The translations under genes were made by a program, and so were the position numbers. This document shows, piece after piece, positions 8,499 to 14,689 of a stretch of 16,689 nucleotides of DNA (its first letter is position 1; every line of letters starts with the position of its first letter). The notes beneath the pieces were generated by a model. It worked only from the letters and a program-made list of their open reading frames with translations. It ran no database searches and was not told the DNA's origin. The stretch is from NCBI GenBank assembly GCA_964530335.1, contig CAZGYG010000066.1, forward strand, positions 1 through 16,689, given 5' to 3'. This stretch comes from VGDP01 sp964530335 (GTDB lineage: Bacteria > Pseudomonadota > Alphaproteobacteria > SP197).

Positions 8499-9245
8499 AT
8501 GCCCAGGCGCCCGACCACCCTTGCCGTCGACCCGGACGAGATCGCCCGGTTCGAGGCGCAGGCCGGGCAGTGGTGGGACTCGGACGGGCCCCACGGGCCG
8601 CTCCATCGCATGAACCCGACGCGGCTCGCGTACATCCGCGACCGGCTCGGGCCGCTGGCGGCGCGGCCCGCCAGGGAGCGACCGCTGGCCGGGCTGGCCG
8701 TGCTCGACGTGGGCTGTGGCGGCGGCCTGGCGAGCGAGCCCCTGGCCCGGCTCGGCGCCCGAGTCACGGGCATCGACGCGGGCGAACGCGCCATCGCCGT
8801 CGCGCTCGCGCACGCCCGCGAGGCCGGGCTCGCCATCGCCTACCGCCAGGCCTCGGTCGAGGACCTGGCCGAGAACGCCGTGAGTTTCGATGCCGTGGTC
8901 GCGCTCGAGATCGTCGAGCACGTGCCCGACCTCGGCTCGTTTCTCGGCGCCTGCGTCGCCGTGGTGCGACCGGGCGGGCGGATCGTGATTTCGACCCTCA
9001 ACCGCACGCCGCGCTCATATGCCTTCGCCATCGTCGGCGCCGAACGCATCCTGCGCTGGCTCGAGCCCGGAACCCACGACTGGGCGAGGTTCCCGAAACC
9101 GTCCGAGCTGGCGCGCGCGTTGCGCGCCCGAGGCGCGCGGCTGATCGACGTGACCGGGCTGGTCTACGATCCGGCGCGCGACGCCTGGCGGCTTTCGCGC
9201 GACACGGCCGTCAACTACCTGGCGACGGCGGTGGTCGAGGGGTGA
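8499..9245 (+). CDS. ubiG: UbiG: bifunctional ubiquinone-biosynthesis O-methyltransferase
   Basis: Class I SAM-dependent methyltransferase that performs both O-methylations of ubiquinone synthesis; 248 residues, close to the usual length. The N-terminus DPDEIARFEAQAGQWWDSDG (11-30) and PLHRMNPTRLAYIRD (34-48) are typical of UbiG. Motif I is VLDVGCGGG (68-76), followed by the acidic residue in GID (91-93). ALEIVEHVPDLGSFL and the substrate-side NRTPRSYAFAIVGAERILRWLEPGTHDW segment follow. The ATG at 8499 has a GAGG about eight bases upstream. It is divergent from lysC. A bulged hairpin and a REP-like element lie downstream before the convergent DUF1178 gene. Confidence 0.95.
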   Translation: MPRRPTTLAVDPDEIARFEAQAGQWWDSDGPHGPLHRMNPTRLAYIRDRLGPLAARPARERPLAGLAVLDVGCGGGLASEPLARLGARVTGIDAGERAIAVALAHAREAGLAIAYRQASVEDLAENAVSFDAVVALEIVEHVPDLGSFLGACVAVVRPGGRIVISTLNRTPRSYAFAIVGAERILRWLEPGTHDWARFPKPSELARALRARGARLIDVTGLVYDPARDAWRLSRDTAVNYLATAVVEG

Positions 9246-9250
9246 GCGCC

Positions 9251-9283
9251 GGAGAGGGCGTCATGCCATTGGGCATGCTCTCC
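9251..9283 (+). terminator. Bulged hairpin just after ubiG
   Basis: GGAGAG (9251-9256) pairs with CTCTCC (9278-9283), and CATGCC (9262-9267) pairs with GGCATG (9272-9277). The loop is four bases, with a 5-base bulge in the left arm. It starts six bases after the ubiG stop. There is no T-run, so intrinsic termination is uncertain; it may instead protect the 3' end of the mRNA. Confidence 0.4.
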
Positions 9284-9320
9284 CGCTCGTCGGTGTTGCC
9301 CCTCGCCGTCCCGCGCTGCC

Positions 9321-9376
9321 CCTCACCCTCCCATCGCCTTCGGCGATGGGCCCCTCCCTCTCCCGGCGGGCGAGGG
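9321..9376. repeat. REP-like double palindrome between convergent genes
   Basis: A perfect 9-bp stem, CCCATCGCC/GGCGATGGG (9330-9338 with 9342-9350, loop TTC), is followed by a second stem. In that one CCCTC and CCC (9356-9364) pair with GGG and GAGGG (9368-9376) around one mismatch. Pyrimidine-rich tracts join the two. The composition resembles short intergenic palindromic repeats that occur in many copies in GC-rich proteobacteria. It lies between ubiG and the DUF1178 gene, where it could act as a bidirectional terminator. Only one copy is present in this window. Confidence 0.55.
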
Positions 9377-9416
9377 AACCGCGGGTCGAACGAGTCGAAC
9401 CCGAGACCCGTCGGTG

Positions 9417-9866
9417 TCAGCTATCGAGGTTGAGCGGGAAGGGAATGGTGCCGAACTCGATCCCTTCGGCCTCGAGCGACTTGGCCTCGGCGCGGGTGGC
9501 GCGGCCGTGGATGCTGCGCTTGTCGGTCTCGCCGTAATGGATCTTGCGCGCCTCGTCGGCGAAGCGTTCGCCCACGTCGGCGAAGTTGTCCCGGATGTGC
9601 GAGCGCACCGCGTTGACGTAGGCACGCGCCATGGCTTCGCGCGGGTCGGGTTGCGCCACGGCCTGGCTCTCGGCCAGGACCGGGGCATCGTCGCGGCCCT
9701 TGCGGGTGGCGACATTGGGCGCCATCGGCGCCTTGTCGACCTTAGTCGCGCCGCACGACGGGCAGGCGATCGCGCTGGCCTTGCGCTGGCGCTCGAACGC
9801 CTTGCTGTCAGGGAACCACGCCTCGAAGACGTGGTCCTTGGCGCATTTGAGGTCGAAGACGATCAT
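9417..9866 (-). CDS. DUF1178 family protein, putative zinc-ribbon type
   Basis: A 149-residue cytoplasmic protein matching my memory of DUF1178, a family of unknown function frequent in proteobacteria. It opens MIVFDLKCAKDHVFEAWF, with Cys8 and His12. CPSC at 35-38 could complete a metal site, followed by KVDKAPMAPNV. The C-terminal half is helical and charged (NAVRSHIRDNFADVGERFADEARKIHYGE is the recognisable core) and ends IEFGTIPFPLNLDS. The start is the ATG at 9866-9864, which places the conserved N-terminus first; the open frame to 9938 is read-through. In alphaproteobacteria it is often found close to amidase, grxC and comF genes, as here. No function is assigned. Confidence 0.85.
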   Translation of the reverse strand: MIVFDLKCAKDHVFEAWFPDSKAFERQRKASAIACPSCGATKVDKAPMAPNVATRKGRDDAPVLAESQAVAQPDPREAMARAYVNAVRSHIRDNFADVGERFADEARKIHYGETDKRSIHGRATRAEAKSLEAEGIEFGTIPFPLNLDS

Positions 9867-9991
9867 GGCCGTGCGCGGAATCCTTACCGAGTGCCGTGCC
9901 GGGCGCCGCGATTGCGCTCGCTCGCCGTGATATGGCACGCGAAAACCATGAAGACAAGGTTAACACGCCCCGCCGCCGAAGGCATGTGACC
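9867..9991. promoter_or_regulatory. Divergent intergenic region, DUF1178 gene / methyltransferase gene
   Basis: These 125 bp separate two divergent starts and so should hold promoters for both. On the minus strand TTGTCT and CATATC with 17 bp spacing form a weak sigma-70-like pair for the DUF1178 gene. No convincing plus-strand pair was found. GAAGG at 9978-9982 is the ribosome binding site that favours ATG 9992 for the methyltransferase. Confidence 0.35.
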
Positions 9992-10510
9992 ATGCTCACC
10001 CCGGAGCATGATCGTCTCGAGCCGTCGGCGTGGATCGTCCGCTTCGCCCCCTTGGTGCCGGCGGGAGCGGTGCTCGACGTGGCCGCCGGCGCCGGGCGGC
10101 ACGCGCGCCTGTTCGCCGGCCGAGGGCACGCGGTCGTCGCCGTCGATCGGGACATCGCCCGGCTCGAGCCGGGGCCATCGATCGAGGTCATGGCCGCCGA
10201 CCTGGAAGCGGGCCCGTGGCCGTTCCCGGGCCGGCGTTTCGCCGGCGTCGTGGTCGCCAATTACCTGCACCGGCCGCTGTTCCCGCACCTGGTCGGCGCG
10301 GTCGCGCCGGGCGGCGCACTGATCTACGAGACCTTCGCCAAGGGCAACGAGCGGTTCGGCAAGCCGAGCAATCCGGATTTCCTGCTCGGCCCCGGCGAAT
10401 TGCTCGACATGGTTCGCGGGCGGCTGCGCGTCGTCGCCTACGAGGACGTGACCGTGACCGAGCCGCGCCCGGCGTGCGTCCAGCGCATCGCCGCCGTGAA
10501 CGAGGGCTAA
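9992..10510 (+). CDS. Class I SAM-dependent methyltransferase, substrate unknown
   Basis: A 172-residue Rossmann-fold methyltransferase of the small TehB-like kind. Motif I is VLDVAAGAGRHARLFA (27-42), with the acidic ribose-binding residue in VDRD (51-54). A probable motif II region is AADLEAGPWPFPGRRFAGVV at about 68-87. The post-fold segment IYETFAKGNERFGKPSNPDF is typical of this subgroup. ATG 9992 has GAAGG nine bases upstream; a GTG at 9986 in frame is too close to that site. It ends 3 bp from the stop of the convergent amidase gene. Neighbouring genes do not reveal the substrate. Confidence 0.8.
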   Translation: MLTPEHDRLEPSAWIVRFAPLVPAGAVLDVAAGAGRHARLFAGRGHAVVAVDRDIARLEPGPSIEVMAADLEAGPWPFPGRRFAGVVVANYLHRPLFPHLVGAVAPGGALIYETFAKGNERFGKPSNPDFLLGPGELLDMVRGRLRVVAYEDVTVTEPRPACVQRIAAVNEG

Positions 10511-10513
10511 GGG

Positions 10514-11365
10514 CTACTCCGCGGCCACGTCGCCGTCCGCGTCGACGACCCGGTATGGCCGGTCGTGGGCGAGCGAGGGGATCTGCCCGCGCACCAGGGC
10601 GACCAGCCCGAGGTCGATGGCCGCCGTGACGATCCCGGTGCCTTCGCCGCCGTCGGCCAGCACCCGGCCCCACGGATCGACGATCAGCGAATGGCCGAAG
10701 GTCTGGCGGCCGCCGTCGTGCACCCCGTGCTGCGCCGGTGCGAACACGAAGCACCCGGTTTCGATGGCGCGGGCGCGCAGCAGCACGTGCCAGTGCGCCT
10801 CGCCGGTTACCTTGGTGAACGCGGAGGGGACGGCGAGCATCACGGCGCCGGCCTTGGCGAGATCGCGGTAGAGCTCGGGAAAGCGCATGTCGTAGCACAC
10901 GGTCATGCCGAGAAGTCCCCACGGGGTCTGGGCCAGCACGGCCGTCTCGCCCGCCCGGTACTTCGCGGATTCGCGGTACGAGCGGCCGTCTGGCAGATCG
11001 ACGTCGAACAAATGAATCTTGTCGTAGCTCGCCGCCACGCCGCCCCGGTCGTCGAACAGCACCGAGGTATTGCCGAGCCGCCCGTCGGGCTTGAGGGTGG
11101 CGATCGAGCCGGCAAGAAGCCAGACGCCGAGCTCGGCGGCGAGCGCGCCGAAACGCGCCACCGCCGGGTGACCATCGAGCGGCCGGGCCTGGGCCTTGGC
11201 GGCGGCGAAATCGCGCTGCATCAGCGCCACGTTCTCGGGCGTCGCGATGAAGTCGGCGCCCTGGGCGCGCGCACGCCTTGCCTGGGCCTCGACCGCCGCC
11301 AGATTGGCGGCCATGTCGGTCGTCGCGTTGGTCTGCACGCACGCCAGCGTGAACGTCGTGGTCAT
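10514..11365 (-). CDS. Carbon-nitrogen hydrolase (Nit1/Nit2-like amidase)
   Basis: Nitrilase-superfamily amidase of 283 residues with the Glu-Lys-Cys triad visible: Glu44 in ATPENV, Lys116 in YDKIHLFDVD, and Cys157 in VCYDMRFPELYR. Nit1-type members hydrolyse deaminated glutathione, and Nit2-type members are omega-amidases acting on alpha-ketoglutaramate. The YDKIHLFDVD stretch leans to the Nit2/Nit1 branch without deciding between them. Adjacency to a glutaredoxin gene favours a glutathione-related damage-repair role, but this is inference. The ATG overlaps the grxC stop as ATGA (11362-11365), implying coupled translation. It is the last gene of the minus-strand set and converges with the methyltransferase gene. 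Confidence 0.92.
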   Translation of the reverse strand: MTTTFTLACVQTNATTDMAANLAAVEAQARRARAQGADFIATPENVALMQRDFAAAKAQARPLDGHPAVARFGALAAELGVWLLAGSIATLKPDGRLGNTSVLFDDRGGVAASYDKIHLFDVDLPDGRSYRESAKYRAGETAVLAQTPWGLLGMTVCYDMRFPELYRDLAKAGAVMLAVPSAFTKVTGEAHWHVLLRARAIETGCFVFAPAQHGVHDGGRQTFGHSLIVDPWGRVLADGGEGTGIVTAAIDLGLVALVRGQIPSLAHDRPYRVVDADGDVAAE

Positions 11366-11625
11366 GGGGCGGCGCCCAGCATCTTGTCCAGCCGGCCCGC
11401 GGCCTCGAGGGCGTGGAGCTCGTCCGAGCCGCCGATGCCGACCCCGTCGATGAAGATCTGCGGCACGGTGTAGCGGCCCTTCGCGCGCCTTGTCATCTCG
11501 GACCGCCGCTCGGCGTCCATGAACACGTCGATCTCCTCGAACTTCACCTTGTGGCGCTTAAGAAGCGACTTGGCGCGGGCGCAGTAGCCGCAGAACGGCG
11601 TGGTGTAGATCTCGATCCTGGGCAA
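11362..11625 (-). CDS. grxC: Glutaredoxin 3 (monothiol/dithiol GrxC type)
   Basis: Small glutathione-dependent thiol-disulfide oxidoreductase of 87 residues. The dithiol active site CGYC lies at 12-15 in IEIYTTPFCGYCARAKSLL, and the cis-Pro region TVPQIFIDG plus GGSDEL, which bind glutathione, follow. The chosen start is TTG at 11625-11623, with GGAG about eight bases upstream. No ATG or GTG precedes the conserved beta strand at a sensible distance, and the longer open frame to 11745 overlaps the comF gene and looks non-coding. comF ends 31 bp upstream. The stop overlaps the amidase start. Confidence 0.93.
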   Translation of the reverse strand: MPRIEIYTTPFCGYCARAKSLLKRHKVKFEEIDVFMDAERRSEMTRRAKGRYTVPQIFIDGVGIGGSDELHALEAAGRLDKMLGAAP

Positions 11626-11656
11626 GCGGGACTCCGCGAGGGGGCCGGGGACGATC

Positions 11657-12397
11657 CTATAGCGATTCCGCGCGCACCGCGCGCGCCAGCACCAGCACGG
11701 CGACGGACGTCGCGCCGGCCCGACGCAAGGCGCGGGCGCAGACATCGGCGGTGGCGCCGGTGGTCATCACGTCGTCGATGAGCACCACCCGGCGGCCCGC
11801 CACGACGTCGCCCTGGCGCACGGCGAAGGCGCCCTGGACATTGGCGCGCCGGGCCGCGCGGTCAAGGGATCCTTGGCTCGGCGTCGGGCGCCGGCGCACC
11901 AGCGCGTCGGCGACGACCGGCAACCCGGCCAAGCGGCCGACGGCACCGGCGAGCAACGCCGCCTGGTTGTAGCGCCGGGCGAACAGACGCCAGCGGTGGA
12001 GCGGCACGGGCGCCAGCACTTCCGCCCGGGCCAGGAGCCCCGACCCCGCCCGCGCCATCCAGCCGCCGAGAATCGCCGCGGCGTGGGTGCGATCGCCGTG
12101 CTTGAAGCCGAGCACCAGCGAGCGAGCGCCGTCGCCATAGACCAGCGCGGCGCGGGCGACGTCGTAGCCGGGCGGTTCCGCAAGGCACGCGGCGCACACT
12201 GTCCCGGGCGGCACCGGCACCGGGAACGGCACGCCGCAGATACCGCACAACGGCTCGGCGATGAAGGTCAGCGTCGAGAAGCAGGTGGCGCAGACCCGAT
12301 CCTGGGCCTCGGCCGGGGCGGCGCACGCGACGCAGCGCGGCGGCAGCACCGTATCGACCAGCCAGCCGAACGCGGCACGGGTGGTCGGCGGGCTCAC
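11657..12397 (-). CDS. comF: ComF family phosphoribosyltransferase-fold protein
   Basis: A ComF-like protein of 246 residues; relatives take part in DNA uptake or related DNA processing, though most family members are untested. The N-terminal zinc-finger part has four CxxC pairs (Cys22/25, 36/39, 51/54, 68/71). The C-terminal type I phosphoribosyltransferase domain carries VVLIDDVMTTGATADVCARAL (from about 204), the PRPP-binding loop. RRYNQAALLA (141-150) is also a family signature. The start is GTG at 12397-12395, which overlaps the HAD stop as GTGA (12394-12397); the long open frame beyond it is the HAD gene read in another frame. grxC follows after 31 bp. Confidence 0.92.
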   Translation of the reverse strand: MSPPTTRAAFGWLVDTVLPPRCVACAAPAEAQDRVCATCFSTLTFIAEPLCGICGVPFPVPVPPGTVCAACLAEPPGYDVARAALVYGDGARSLVLGFKHGDRTHAAAILGGWMARAGSGLLARAEVLAPVPLHRWRLFARRYNQAALLAGAVGRLAGLPVVADALVRRRPTPSQGSLDRAARRANVQGAFAVRQGDVVAGRRVVLIDDVMTTGATADVCARALRRAGATSVAVLVLARAVRAESL

Positions 12398-13116
12398 GGC
12401 GCGCGTCCCAGGCGGTCGAGCAGGTCCTCGACCTCCTCGACGCTCGCGATCACGTGGTCGGCGAGGCCTGCGAGCCCGTCGCCCTTGGCGGCGCCGGTGA
12501 GAACGCCGATGCCGAGCCCCGCGCCGCCGGCCCGCGCCATCGCCAGGTCCGCCACGGTGTCGCCGACGACCGCGACCTCGGCCGCGCCGAGCCCGGTCGC
12601 CCGGCAGAAGCCGTGCAGCATGCCCGGCCCCGGCTTGCCGCCGAAGCCTGAATCGGCGCCGGCGACGAAATCGAGCGCGTCGCGGACCCCAAGGTAATCG
12701 AGCGATTCGAGCGTCGGCGCCTCGTGGTCGTTGGTGGCGACGCCGAGCCGGTAGCCGCGCGCCTTGAGCCGCCGGAACAGCCGCGGCAGATCGGTGACCG
12801 CCGTGGGCTTGATCCCGAAGCGCCCGAACCCCTGGGACACGGCGTGACGCAGGTCGAGGTGACGCGCCACGCCCGGGTGCGCGCTCCACAGCGCCGCGAT
12901 CTCGTCGTTGGTGCCGCAGGCGAGCGGCGAGGCCGGGTCGAGCTCGCCGGTCGCCGGGTCGTAGCCGCCGGCCCTGAGCAACCCGTCGGCGAGCGAGGGG
13001 TCGCCCGACAGCGCCGCGACTTCGTCGGCCACGACGCGGTACGCCGCGACCCAGGTGGCGAAGAAGTCGATCAAGGTGCCGTCCTTGTCGAACAGGATGC
13101 CGCGCAGCGCGCTCAT
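12394..13116 (-). CDS. HAD-superfamily hydrolase, phosphoglycolate-phosphatase-like
   Basis: A 240-residue haloacid dehalogenase-type phosphatase with all four motifs. The nucleophile Asp10 and acid/base Asp12 are in LFDKDGTLID, Thr128 in GVATND, Lys161 in GGKPGPGM, and the metal-binding acids Asp186 and Asp190 in VVGDTVADLAMARAGG. An alpha-helical cap is inserted after motif I, as in the Gph/subfamily IA group. The substrate is not determined. The ATG overlaps the phosphotransferase stop as ATGA (13113-13116), and the stop overlaps the comF GTG. Tight coupling to a small-molecule kinase gene suggests paired kinase/phosphatase metabolism, but that is inference. Confidence 0.88.
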   Translation of the reverse strand: MSALRGILFDKDGTLIDFFATWVAAYRVVADEVAALSGDPSLADGLLRAGGYDPATGELDPASPLACGTNDEIAALWSAHPGVARHLDLRHAVSQGFGRFGIKPTAVTDLPRLFRRLKARGYRLGVATNDHEAPTLESLDYLGVRDALDFVAGADSGFGGKPGPGMLHGFCRATGLGAAEVAVVGDTVADLAMARAGGAGLGIGVLTGAAKGDGLAGLADHVIASVEEVEDLLDRLGRAP

Positions 13117-13985
13117 GACGCGGCTCCGGTCGCGGCGGCGACGAGCCGGGGGAGCCCGGCGAGCGCGGCGCGGAACGCGGCCAGGCGCCGATTGCCCTCC
13201 CCCGCCTGGCCGTGCAAGCGCAGGAACAGGCCGTTGACCAGGCACACCATCGGCCTGGTGGCGCGGGCGCGGGCGGCGAACGGCGGGGATGCGCCGTAAC
13301 CGGCCAGCAGCCGGTCGAAGCCGGTTTCGTCGAGCGCGGCCTCGACCGCCAGGTACGCCACGTCCCACGCCGGGTCGTTGAGCGCGGCGTACTCCCAGTC
13401 GATCAGCAGCACCCGCCGGCCGTCGTCGAGCAGGTTGGCGGGAAGCGCATCATTGTGGCAGGGCGCGAGGCACCGCCCGGGCGCGAGCGCCGCCCACAGG
13501 TCCACGCCCTGGCGCGCCAGAACCCGCGCCTCGGCGTCGAGGGCGTCGGCGTAGCTCATTGCCGCGGCCGCCGGATCGAGCCGGCCCGCGAACCCCTGGC
13601 CCGCGTGCAGCCGGGCGAGCGCCTGGCCCGCGCGCTCGAGCGCCGCGCCATCGGCGGCATCGAGCGGCGCGCCCGGCGCGCGACGCACGACGAACGCGCC
13701 GGTCCCCGGATCGACGTGGATGACCTCGGGCGCGATGCCAAACCCAGCCGCCAGCGCCATGTTGGCGCACTCGGTCGCCGGATCGGCGAACGGCTGGGCG
13801 GCGCGGCCGAGCCGGACGATGACGGCGCCCGCGCGCCACAGCCGGTTGCGCGAGCCTTCGAGCGGCTCGAGCGCGCCGGCGTCGAGCCCCAAGGCGCCGG
13901 CTAGCCGACGGACTTCGGTGCGGTCGCCGGCGGAGATGGGGGAAGTGGTCAAGGTGGCCGAATGTTCTGTCGAGGCGAAGCGCAC
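13113..13985 (-). CDS. Choline/aminoglycoside kinase-like phosphotransferase
   Basis: A 290-residue protein with the APH/choline-kinase fold. The N-lobe has LEGSRNRLWRAGAVIVRLG (42-60), like the SxNxxW/Y segment of choline kinases. The Brenner catalytic motif is CHNDALPANLL (176-186, Asp179 and Asn184). The metal-binding Asp196 lies in LLIDWEYA, followed by DPAWDVAYLAVEA. The HNDxxPxN plus IDWEYA pattern is nearer to choline/LicA kinases than to antibiotic kinases. The start GTG at 13985-13983 lies 2 bp after the upstream membrane-protein stop. A GGAGGAG is 13-16 bases away, further than ideal, so a later start such as TTG 13952 is possible. It is coupled to the HAD gene. Confidence 0.82.
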   Translation of the reverse strand: MRFASTEHSATLTTSPISAGDRTEVRRLAGALGLDAGALEPLEGSRNRLWRAGAVIVRLGRAAQPFADPATECANMALAAGFGIAPEVIHVDPGTGAFVVRRAPGAPLDAADGAALERAGQALARLHAGQGFAGRLDPAAAAMSYADALDAEARVLARQGVDLWAALAPGRCLAPCHNDALPANLLDDGRRVLLIDWEYAALNDPAWDVAYLAVEAALDETGFDRLLAGYGASPPFAARARATRPMVCLVNGLFLRLHGQAGEGNRRLAAFRAALAGLPRLVAAATGAAS

Positions 13986-13987
13986 GA

Positions 13988-14260
13988 CTATCCGTTCTTC
14001 TCCTCCGGACCCGGCCTCTTCTCACTGGCTCGCCACAGCCCGCTGGCGATGTTCTTCAACCCGAGCGCGCCGGCACCGCACAAACCGGCGAAAACGAAGG
14101 GTTCCACGAAACCCGCGACGTTGAGCACTGCATCAAGACCGCCACCCACGGCGGCACCAACCAGGAAGATACCCACGTCGACGCGGGTTTTTGCCCCGAA
14201 GTCGCGAGGACTCGGCAGCCAGGCCTTGCGATCCTGGGGCCCCTGGGGTTCATCGGGCAT
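13988..14260 (-). CDS. Small membrane protein of unknown function (second of a pair)
   Basis: I do not recognise this 90-residue protein. It begins with a polar, Pro-rich stretch (MPDEPQGPQDRKAWLPSPRD). Two hydrophobic segments follow at about 27-49 and 51-69, rich in Gly and Ala, joined by a short turn, and the tail is basic to acidic (RASEKRPGPEEKNG). The likely start is ATG 14260-14258, because it overlaps the end of the upstream small gene by 11 bp and suggests coupling; a TTG at 14305 is the longer alternative. The phosphotransferase GTG lies 2 bp after the stop. GC is lower here than in the flanks. No signal peptide or catalytic motif is seen. Confidence 0.6.
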   Translation of the reverse strand: MPDEPQGPQDRKAWLPSPRDFGAKTRVDVGIFLVGAAVGGGLDAVLNVAGFVEPFVFAGLCGAGALGLKNIASGLWRASEKRPGPEEKNG

Positions 14261-14498
14261 CGTAGGACCGATCGTGCCGATTGTTGACGGCAACGAACCA
14301 AGCAACTAGTGCGGCCAAGGCGAAACCAGTCATACTGTCAGTGATGGCCGCCGCGACGAGTCCCAGTGCGACTGACGTACTGACGGGTTCGTAGCGGAGA
14401 GCGGTCACGACCGCACTGAAGACTCGATCAAGCGAAGGCGGCGTGATCCGATCGACGCTGCCACGATCGGTTGGTTCGGCGGAATCGGTGGATCCCAT
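14250..14498 (-). CDS. Small membrane protein of unknown function (first of a pair)
   Basis: I do not recognise this 82-residue protein. A polar N-terminus of about 38 residues is followed by one long or two short hydrophobic segments, at about 41-53 and 58-71 (SVALGLVAAA and FALAALVAWFVAV), and a charged tail (NNRHDRSYDAR). ATG 14498-14496 is well supported: GAGGG lies seven to eight bases upstream. The frame stays open to 14630 but without a comparable start. The stop falls inside the beginning of the second small gene (11 bp overlap). With that gene it forms the upstream end of the possible phosphotransferase-HAD-comF-grxC-amidase transcript. Confidence 0.6.
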   Translation of the reverse strand: MGSTDSAEPTDRGSVDRITPPSLDRVFSAVVTALRYEPVSTSVALGLVAAAITDSMTGFALAALVAWFVAVNNRHDRSYDAR

Positions 14499-14665
14499 GA
14501 CTGCACCCTCGCTCAATGGAGCCGCCAAACTCTCTGCGCGGCCAAACTCTTGGTTGATTGCGCTTAGCTCGGACCCTGCAAATATGGGCGCATTCGAGTA
14601 GGGTTTCCAGTGTGGTTTCACCCGTAGCATGCTGCACCGTCAAGGTGAACGTCGTCTCGAACGGC

Positions 14666-14677
14666 ACGTCATGACGT
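14666..14677. promoter_or_regulatory. Perfect 12-bp palindrome upstream of the glycosylase-like gene
   Basis: ACGTCATGACGT reads the same on both strands and ends 12 bp before ATG 14690. It lies in the 191-bp divergent region (14499-14689) between the small membrane gene and the glycosylase-like gene. Position and symmetry suit a dimeric repressor operator. No regulator is known, and a chance palindrome cannot be excluded. I found no strong -35/-10 pair in the same region. Confidence 0.3.
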
Positions 14678-14689
14678 AAGATCACAGGA

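Noticed and set aside
12398..12889. N-terminal extension of comF to a 410-residue frame
   Set aside because: The extension lies fully within the HAD gene in another frame and is Arg-rich without motifs. GTG at 12397 fits both the family length and the overlap with the HAD stop.
13113..13985. Aminoglycoside resistance kinase
   Set aside because: The APH fold is shared, but the HNDxxPxN and IDWEYA pattern and housekeeping context fit choline-kinase-like enzymes better; no resistance signature seen.
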